Shown here in pieces: positions 6,782 to 11,499 of a stretch of 11,499 bases of DNA; position 1 is the first letter of the stretch, and each line of letters begins with the position of its first letter. Location of the stretch: assembly GCA_003165455.1 (NCBI GenBank), contig PLUJ01000323.1:1-11499 (forward strand). The letters run 5' to 3'. The notes below the pieces were generated by a model. It was given only the letters and a program-made list of their open reading frames with translations. It was not told where the DNA came from and made no database searches. The DNA is from Acidobacteriaceae bacterium. GTDB taxonomy: Bacteria > Acidobacteriota > Terriglobia > Terriglobales > Acidobacteriaceae. The position numbers and the translations under genes were made by a program.

Positions 6782-7390
6782 CTACAGCGTAATCAAAACG
6801 CGACGCTGATCTCCTAAATCGGAAGCAGGCATAGGCGGAAGCTGCATCTGTGGAGCAGGCTTTGCCGCCTTGCCTGTGTGGTTTTGGAGCTGGTGCTGTA
6901 CTGGATGCGATGGAACTTGTTTTGACGGAACCTGGGAAGACGGAGTTTTCGATATTGGAGCCTGGGTTGACGGGAGTGTGGTCAATGGTGCCTGCGTAGA
7001 CGGAGTTTCACTGGGGGACGCCAGCCCGTGGGTCAACGGAGCTTGGCCTGCCGGAGTTTGCGAGTGGCTTTGGGCTTGAGCTTGAGCTTGGGCCTGGAAT
7101 TTTTCCACTTGAGCTTTGCCCTTGAGAGACCACAATTCCGTGCTGTCCACGAGCAAGACTTCAATCAGATTGTGTTGCGACTGGATGGTCTTTCCCTGCT
7201 CCACGATCAACAATGTCATCAGACCGTATGAAACCAGGAATACGACAACCAGAAGAGGCAGTGAGCTGCGTTTTTTCTTAGTGGCTACAACCGGAATCCA
7301 ATCCTTATTGGCTACGTCTGACAAGTTCCACCCCTCGCCTCTTAGCGCAAGCTCATAAAGAGATGCAGCTTGTGAGCCATTGGCAGCCAA
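6782..7390 (-). CDS. Single-pass membrane protein with coiled coil and proline/glutamine-rich decapeptide repeats
   Basis: A 202-residue protein that I do not recognise. The N-terminal 40 residues are hydrophilic and end in a basic stretch (KKKR, 38-41). One membrane segment follows at about 44-63. The basic side suggests N-in, C-out topology. After the membrane comes a possible short coiled coil (about 64-97), a QAQAQAQAQ run (99-107), and a low-complexity tail rich in Pro, Gln, Ser and Thr with a roughly ten-residue repeat (TPAGQAPLTH, TPSTQAPLTT, LPSTQAPISK, TPSSQVPSKQ). The tail may span the periplasm or cell wall. The only start upstream of the conserved-looking N-terminus is TTG at 7390, because an in-frame TGA lies four codons further up; no good Shine-Dalgarno precedes it, so a later start is possible. 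The small secreted protein gene follows 22 nt downstream. Confidence 0.7.
   Translation of the reverse strand: MAANGSQAASLYELALRGEGWNLSDVANKDWIPVVATKKKRSSLPLLVVVFLVSYGLMTLLIVEQGKTIQSQHNLIEVLLVDSTELWSLKGKAQVEKFQAQAQAQAQSHSQTPAGQAPLTHGLASPSETPSTQAPLTTLPSTQAPISKTPSSQVPSKQVPSHPVQHQLQNHTGKAAKPAPQMQLPPMPASDLGDQRRVLITL
6887..7057 (-). repeat. Degenerate 30-bp tandem repeat encoding a decapeptide
   Basis: This part of the membrane protein gene encodes residues 112-168. A ten-residue unit (T/L)PSTQAP(L/I)xx occurs at residues 112-121, 129-138, 139-148 and 149-158, with a decayed fifth copy from 159. The DNA shows the matching repeated CGGAGTTT and GCCTG words at 30-bp spacing. The first copy is separated from the rest by seven other residues. 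This looks like an old minisatellite that grew in frame. Confidence 0.7.
7070..7096 (-). repeat. Hexanucleotide repeat encoding Gln-Ala dipeptides
   Basis: On the minus strand this short run reads as alternating Gln and Ala codons (residues 99-107 of the membrane protein). The plus strand shows repeated GCTTGA/GCTTGG hexamers. Changes in copy number would keep the frame, so length may vary between strains. Confidence 0.6.
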
Positions 7391-7574
7391 GCTTGGAAAT
7401 CATTGAGATTGCTTAAGTTAAGAGATTATTTTGGGGGAGACACCACCATACCCTAGTGCAATGATATGCACATTATGAGCAAGGGAATTTGGCGTGCGCT
7501 AGCGTCCTGTCAAAACCCGTAACCGGCGCGGCTCTCCGGCTCCGCAGTCGGGGGCACGGGGTTGCGGCCCGCCG
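7391..7574. other. Intergenic stretch of 184 nt without a recognised gene
   Basis: This lies between the acyl-CoA dehydrogenase stop and the membrane protein start, both on the minus strand. It holds a small inverted repeat, CTTAA-G-TTAAG at 7412-7422, upstream of the membrane protein gene, which could be an operator. A GC-rich hairpin, GCGGC-CC-GCCGC at 7564-7575, overlaps the dehydrogenase stop codon but lacks a following U-run. No RNA gene or convincing promoter was seen. Confidence 0.4.
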
Positions 7575-8753
7575 CTACTTTCCACCGATCAAGAGTTTTG
7601 CAATGGTGGCCAACTGCATATTGGATGTGCCTTCGTAGATCTTGCCAATCTTCGCGTCACGCCAGTATTTTTCCACCGGATAGTCTTTCGTGAAGCCGTA
7701 GCCACCATAGATTTCAATCGCGAGCGAAGTGACGCGCTCGGCTACCTGCGAGGCGAAAAGCTTCGTCATAGCAGCTTCTTTCACGAAGTTCACTCCCGCA
7801 TCCTTCATCCGGGCAGCGTTGTAGACCATCAGCCGGGCGGCTTCAATTTCGGTGGCCATCTGAGCGATCTGGAACTGAATACCCTGGAAGTCCGCTAGAG
7901 GTTTTCCGAACTGTTTTCTTTCTTGCGCGTATTTCGCGGCAAACTCCCAAGCACCGCGGGCGACACCGATCATCTGCGCGCCGATGCCGATGCGGCCTTC
8001 GTTGAGCGTCTCGATTGCGATTTTGTAGCCTTTGCCGGGCTCCCCGATCACGTTCTCTTTAGGCACGCGGCAGTCTTCCAAAATCAATTCGCAGGTAGAC
8101 GATGCGCGGATTCCGAGCTTGTCTTCTTTCTTCCCTACGGTGAATCCGGGAAAATCTTTTTCGATGAGGAATGCAGTGATGCCTTTGTACCCGGCTGACG
8201 GATCAAGCGTGGCGAAGAGGACGAACAGACCGGATTCTTTGCCGTTGGTTATCCATAACTTGCGACCGTTGATGACGTAGTCACTCCCTTTGAGCTCGGC
8301 ACGGGTTTGCAGGGCGAAAGCGTCCGAGCCGGATCCGGCCTCACTCAGGGCATAGGCTCCCACAGTATCGGCGGCCATCCTGGGCAGGTAACGTTTTTTC
8401 TGCTCCGCATTGCCCCAGCGCAGAAGCGCGTTGTTAACAAGCGTATTTTGCACATCCACCACAACACCTGCCGATGCATCGACGCGCGACAATTCTTCCA
8501 CCGCGAGAATGGCCTCGAAGAACTTCGCTCCGCCGCCGCCGTATTGCTCCGGGATCTCAATGCCCATCAGCCCAAGCTGGAAGAATTCCTGGATGAGCGA
8601 CTTGTCGAAGACGCCCTTCTCATCCATCTCCTTCACCAGCGGACGAATTTTGTCGTCGGCAAATTGATGGATGTTATCGCGGAAGAGAATCTCATCTTCG
8701 GTGAGCGTAGTCAGGGGCGTGGGAACGGCGGCTTGGAGAATTGTGTCGGGCAT
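7575..8753 (-). CDS. Acyl-CoA dehydrogenase, short/branched-chain type
   Basis: A 392-residue FAD-dependent acyl-CoA dehydrogenase that forms the alpha,beta double bond in fatty-acid or branched-chain amino-acid breakdown and passes electrons to ETF. Visible landmarks are the helical N-terminal domain (about 15-130), the FAD/substrate motif YALSEAGSGSDAFAL (134-148), KLWITNG (165-171), the beta domain to about 240, RKQFGKPLADFQ (279-290), and the catalytic base Glu374 in KIYEGTSNMQL. The SEAGSGSD-AFAL wording and the base position near the C-terminus match the short/branched-chain (ACADSB-like) and butyryl-type group rather than isovaleryl- or long-chain-type. Length is normal. A GAAGGTG Shine-Dalgarno (8759-8765; AAGG core 7 nt upstream) supports the ATG. 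The HTH-TPR gene is 72 nt upstream. No ETF, thiolase or hydratase gene adjoins, so the exact substrate is open. Confidence 0.93.
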   Translation of the reverse strand: MPDTILQAAVPTPLTTLTEDEILFRDNIHQFADDKIRPLVKEMDEKGVFDKSLIQEFFQLGLMGIEIPEQYGGGGAKFFEAILAVEELSRVDASAGVVVDVQNTLVNNALLRWGNAEQKKRYLPRMAADTVGAYALSEAGSGSDAFALQTRAELKGSDYVINGRKLWITNGKESGLFVLFATLDPSAGYKGITAFLIEKDFPGFTVGKKEDKLGIRASSTCELILEDCRVPKENVIGEPGKGYKIAIETLNEGRIGIGAQMIGVARGAWEFAAKYAQERKQFGKPLADFQGIQFQIAQMATEIEAARLMVYNAARMKDAGVNFVKEAAMTKLFASQVAERVTSLAIEIYGGYGFTKDYPVEKYWRDAKIGKIYEGTSNMQLATIAKLLIGGK

Positions 8754-8825
8754 GGAGACACCTTCGTAAGGAAGAGTAGCAAACCTGCAATTTTAGCACT
8801 GCCCGGTGGAGTTGGGAGGAATGCA

Positions 8826-9713
8826 CTAACTGCGGCGCGAATGCACCAGCTTCAATGAGTCGGCCTGCAATATCCGGTGAATCTGATTACGGGCATGCAC
8901 GGACCATGGTCCGGTGGTATCGAGCTTGATGTATGCTTGCCAGTGTTTCAGCGCCTTACGAGGCTCTCGAACCTTTTCGTAAGCCAGCGCGAGATTGTAG
9001 TGGGCATCGGCATAGGTGGGGGCCAACTGGACGGCCATCTTGTACGTTTTGATACCTTCCTGCACGCGTCCAGTTTCGTCGAGGACATTGCCGAGGTCGA
9101 AGTATGCGAGAGCATAGCGCGAATCTGCCTGCAGCGCGGCCCGGTAATGCTTTTCCGCGAGGGCGAAATCCTGACGATTGTAATAAAGCGTTCCCAGATT
9201 AATGTGGGCCGCGGCATGGGCAGGCTGAAACTCCAGAGCTTTTTGATAGGCGGCAAGAGCCTGAGTCTGGGTCGCAGGATCTTCTTCGAGAGCGACGCCT
9301 CGCGCAAACCAGGATGCCGCGCTTTCTTCGCAAGAAGTGGGCTCGTCTTCTGGAATCGGCGTGGTCGTTACCACATGTTCGCGAGTGGAAAAATCCATTA
9401 GAAACTGTCCGGCGATCGGCTCGAGCAATCGGCCCTCATGACGAAAAGCAACGCGATGCTTGGCCGTACAGGACGCTCCAGCTTCGAGCAGCGGATTCCC
9501 CATCCCCGCAGCTTGCTTCTGCATGGCCTCGAGCGATTGCCGAATCACTGCGGGACGAACCTTCATGGCACAGAGGTCTCGCACTTTTTTAATCTTCAGG
9601 AGATCGGCGAAAGTGTACGAAGCAGCAGCGGCGATCAGCCCCGCGCGCTCCCAGTTCGCCAACTGGCGCGCCGTAAGATGCAGAATTCTTAGTAGATCCG
9701 CTCGACTATACAA
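8826..9713 (-). CDS. MerR-type HTH and TPR fusion protein
   Basis: A 295-residue cytoplasmic protein with two parts. Residues 1-68 resemble a MerR-family winged helix (SRADLLRILHLTARQLANWERAGLI, then YTFADLLKIKKVRDL; given in pieces), including the Trp-Glu-Arg turn after the recognition helix. A linker of about 60 residues, with a stretch at 85-117 that may be a small beta element, leads to four tetratricopeptide repeats at about 133-167, 168-201, 202-235 and 236-268. TPRs usually bind partner proteins, so this may be a DNA-bound scaffold or a regulator whose effector domain is a TPR array. The start is TTG: the second upstream codon is an in-frame TGA, the HTH begins at once, and GAGAGG precedes it at good spacing. 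The acyl-CoA dehydrogenase gene lies 72 nt downstream on the same strand. A regulatory role towards it is only inference. Confidence 0.85.
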   Translation of the reverse strand: MYSRADLLRILHLTARQLANWERAGLIAAAASYTFADLLKIKKVRDLCAMKVRPAVIRQSLEAMQKQAAGMGNPLLEAGASCTAKHRVAFRHEGRLLEPIAGQFLMDFSTREHVVTTTPIPEDEPTSCEESAASWFARGVALEEDPATQTQALAAYQKALEFQPAHAAAHINLGTLYYNRQDFALAEKHYRAALQADSRYALAYFDLGNVLDETGRVQEGIKTYKMAVQLAPTYADAHYNLALAYEKVREPRKALKHWQAYIKLDTTGPWSVHARNQIHRILQADSLKLVHSRRS

Positions 9714-9722
9714 ACTTCACGA

Positions 9723-9728
9723 CCTCTC
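9723..9728 (-). promoter_or_regulatory. Ribosome binding site that fixes the TTG start of the HTH-TPR gene
   Basis: GAGAGG on the minus strand, with its GAGG core (9723-9726) 9 nt upstream of the TTG at 9711-9713. A TGA stop at 9717-9719 in the same frame excludes any earlier start, so this site and the TTG are the only pairing that keeps the HTH whole. Confidence 0.6.
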
Positions 9729-9874
9729 GCGCTGATTTGATTTGCGCAAGAATACATTGCGGCCATTATGCTCAACTCGAGGCCCGGAACGCAACACCAA
9801 TCGCTGAGGAAAGCTGTGGAGAACCTGGTTGATTTACATGCAGCAAAAATGGTGCAGTGGAAAACGAAACCAGG

Positions 9875-9895
9875 ATTCCTCGCCTCGGAAGGAAT
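9875..9895 (-). terminator. Weak hairpin downstream of the ABC-F gene
   Basis: ATTCCT (9875-9880) pairs with AGGAAT (9890-9895) around a 9-nt loop, 67 nt beyond the ABC-F stop. Read on the minus strand it is followed by a T-rich but interrupted stretch (GGTTTCGTTTTCC). The 6-bp stem is weak. The rest of the 248-nt gap (9714-9961) shows no gene I can support. Confidence 0.3.
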
Positions 9896-9961
9896 GACAC
9901 AGCGCTTTTCGTACGGCTCGCAGTCTCTTCGATGGGAAGTCGCAAGTCGTTTGTGTACTCG

Positions 9962-11497
9962 TTACACCGCAACTGCCGACTGATATTCCTCGTACGTGCC
10001 TTTAAAATCCGTGACCTTGTGATCGCTCTCGAAGTGCCAGATGCGGGTTGCAACCTCGTCGATCAAATCGTGATCGTGAGTCACCAGGAATACGGTTCCC
10101 TGATAACGCTGCAAGGAAATATTTAGTGCATTGATCGCTTCGAGATCGAGGTGGTTCGTGGGTTCATCGAGAACCAGAACGTTCGGTTTTTGCAACATCA
10201 GCTTGCAGAAGAGCAGCCGCGCGGCCTCTCCACCGGAAAGGACGTTGGTGGATTTGGTAGCTTCTTCGCGTTGAAAGAGCATTTGTCCGAGCAGCCCGCG
10301 GATTTCTTCGGCGACCGCCGCAGGATTCCACTGATGCAGCCAGTCGAGAGCCGTCATGCCGCCTTCGATCAGGCCGCGATGATCCTGCGCGAAATATCCG
10401 ATGGAGGCTTCGTGCCCCCAGATAACTTTTCCAGAATCGACGAATGGGCCATCGTACCCGCTGGTCTTGCGCAGCTCCGCTTCGGGCGTGGTAGGCGAAT
10501 TCGCCAGCAGAGAATTGACAAGCGTGGTCTTCCCTGCTCCGTTGCGGCCCATCAGGGCGATTCTTTCGCCGCGAGTGATGCTCGCGGTGAAGTCGCGGAT
10601 AACTTGCTTGTCCCCGTAAGCCTTGCTTAGGTTTTCGACTTCAAGAATATGTTTGCCGGAAGGCCGCTTCTGTTCGAACTTGATATAAGGACGCTGGATG
10701 TTCGATCTGGCCAGCTCTGTGACCTGGAGGCGCTCCACTTCTTTGCGCCGCGACTGGACTTGGCTTGAACGCGTACCTGCGGCGAAGCGGGCGATGAACT
10801 CATTTAATTGAGAAATCTTCTTCTCGCGTTGTGCGTTTTGCGATTCAATTTGCGAGCGAACTTGCGTCTTTGCAAGCACCATCTCATCGTACGATCCGGT
10901 GTAAATGATGATTGTCTCGTAGTCGATGTCAGCGATGTGGGTACAAACGCTGTTCAAGAAATGGCGGTCGTGAGAGATTGCGATGACTACGCCGTCATAT
11001 TCATTTAGAAATCCCTGCAACCAGTGGATCGAATCCAAATCGAGGTTGTTGGTAGGTTCGTCGAGCAGCAGGGCTTGCGGATGTCCGAATAAAGCTTGCG
11101 CGAGAAGGACGCGAACTTTTTGTCCACCCTGGAGTTCAGACATTTTTCTGCTGTGGAGTTCTTCCGAAATATCCAGGCCATCGAGCAAGATCGCTGCATC
11201 GGCCTCGGCGGTGTAGCCATCTTCTTCGCCGACGATGCCCTCGAGTTCGCCGAGCTTCATGCCGTCTTCGTCGGTCATGTCGGGCTTTTCGTAGATCGCG
11301 TCACGCTCCTGCATCGCTTCCCAGAGGCGCTTATTCCCCATGATGACGGTGTCGACAGCAGTGAATGCGTCGAAAGCAAACTGATCCTGGCTCAACACGC
11401 CCAGCTTGCGGGGACGAACCACAGTGCCCTTTTGCGGGTCGAGTTCGCCACTTAGCAGCTTCATGAAGGTGGATTTGCCGGCGCCGTTGGGGCCGGT
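9962..11497 (-). CDS. ybiT: ABC-F family translation ATPase, YbiT-like (5' truncated by window)
   Basis: Two ABC ATPase domains without membrane segments, joined by a charged linker: an ABC-F protein, which in known members binds the ribosomal E site and relieves stalled translation. The frame is open to the right edge, adding TGPNGAGKSTF before the first Met, so 511 residues are visible and about 25 are missing. Counting from the first visible codon, domain 1 has Walker A at 2-10, signature LQGGQ (122-126), LLLDEPTNNLD and ISHDRHFL. The linker (about 200-270) is charged and helical. Domain 2 has GRNGAGKTT (317-325), LSGGE (420-424), LVLDEPTNHLD and the switch VTHDH. The wording LSQDQFAFDAFTAVDTVIMG and RPYIKFEQKRP match YbiT rather than EttA or Uup. 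Both catalytic Glu residues are present. Domain 2 carries about 17 extra residues after Walker A. A resistance role is not indicated by the sequence. Confidence 0.92.
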   Translation of the reverse strand, partial: TGPNGAGKSTFMKLLSGELDPQKGTVVRPRKLGVLSQDQFAFDAFTAVDTVIMGNKRLWEAMQERDAIYEKPDMTDEDGMKLGELEGIVGEEDGYTAEADAAILLDGLDISEELHSRKMSELQGGQKVRVLLAQALFGHPQALLLDEPTNNLDLDSIHWLQGFLNEYDGVVIAISHDRHFLNSVCTHIADIDYETIIIYTGSYDEMVLAKTQVRSQIESQNAQREKKISQLNEFIARFAAGTRSSQVQSRRKEVERLQVTELARSNIQRPYIKFEQKRPSGKHILEVENLSKAYGDKQVIRDFTASITRGERIALMGRNGAGKTTLVNSLLANSPTTPEAELRKTSGYDGPFVDSGKVIWGHEASIGYFAQDHRGLIEGGMTALDWLHQWNPAAVAEEIRGLLGQMLFQREEATKSTNVLSGGEAARLLFCKLMLQKPNVLVLDEPTNHLDLEAINALNISLQRYQGTVFLVTHDHDLIDEVATRIWHFESDHKVTDFKGTYEEYQSAVAV

Positions 11498-11499
11498 GA

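Noticed and set aside
7484..7535. A 16-codon plus-strand open frame (ATG at 7484 region) in the 184-nt gap
   Set aside because: Too short, no ribosome site and no recognisable leader-peptide composition or following attenuator.
8307..8858. Plus-strand open frame of 183 codons opposite the acyl-CoA dehydrogenase
   Set aside because: Fully antisense to a gene whose FAD and catalytic motifs are intact; no ribosome site and no recognisable domain.
9768..9983. Plus-strand open frame of 71 codons in the gap between the HTH-TPR and ABC-F genes
   Set aside because: It is mostly outside other genes, so it was considered. It lacks a Shine-Dalgarno, has no recognisable motif, and runs 22 nt into the convergent ABC-F gene. 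A real small gene cannot be excluded.
1..11499. CRISPR array, tRNA or rRNA genes, insertion sequences, phage or defence genes
   Set aside because: Looked for on both strands. No spaced direct repeats of CRISPR type, no tRNA cloverleaf with a TTCGA-type arm, no transposase or integrase motif and no defence-type domains were found.

Overview
The window is an ordinary, gene-dense bacterial chromosome segment. It is moderately GC-rich by eye and carries eleven protein genes (two cut by the window edges). I see no tRNA, rRNA, CRISPR array, phage or IS gene. The protein styles (a secreted-N-terminus ammonium channel, a MerR-type HTH fused to TPRs, a zinc-site ROK kinase, a YbiT-type ABC-F) resemble soil Acidobacteriota of the Koribacter/Sulfotelmatobacter type. 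That assignment is an inference from pattern memory, not a search.

Left part, plus strand: the 3' end of scpB (chromosome segregation, SMC partner), an RsuA/RluB-family rRNA pseudouridine synthase, and hisC (histidinol-phosphate aminotransferase). Their close spacing fits one transcript. hisC runs tail to tail into the next gene with a 9-nt overlap.

Middle, minus strand (read right to left): a two-gene envelope pair of unknown function (a 202-residue single-pass membrane protein with a Pro/Gln/Ser/Thr-rich decapeptide repeat tail, then a 96-residue secreted protein), then mutM (formamidopyrimidine-DNA glycosylase), a ROK sugar kinase and an Amt ammonium channel with an unusual extracytoplasmic N-terminal extension. 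Gaps of 76 to 143 nt separate mutM, the kinase and amt, so cotranscription is uncertain.

Right part, minus strand: an ABC-F translation ATPase of the YbiT type (its N-terminus lies beyond the window), a TTG-started MerR-HTH/TPR protein, and a short/branched-chain-type acyl-CoA dehydrogenase. The HTH/TPR gene lies 72 nt upstream of the dehydrogenase.

No clearly new system stands out. The best candidates for new biology are the repeat-tailed membrane protein with its small secreted partner, and the HTH-TPR fusion. A subtler pattern is that three conserved enzymes here (MutM, ROK kinase, ABC-F) each appear to carry an extra in-frame segment of about 17 to 32 residues at a surface-loop position.
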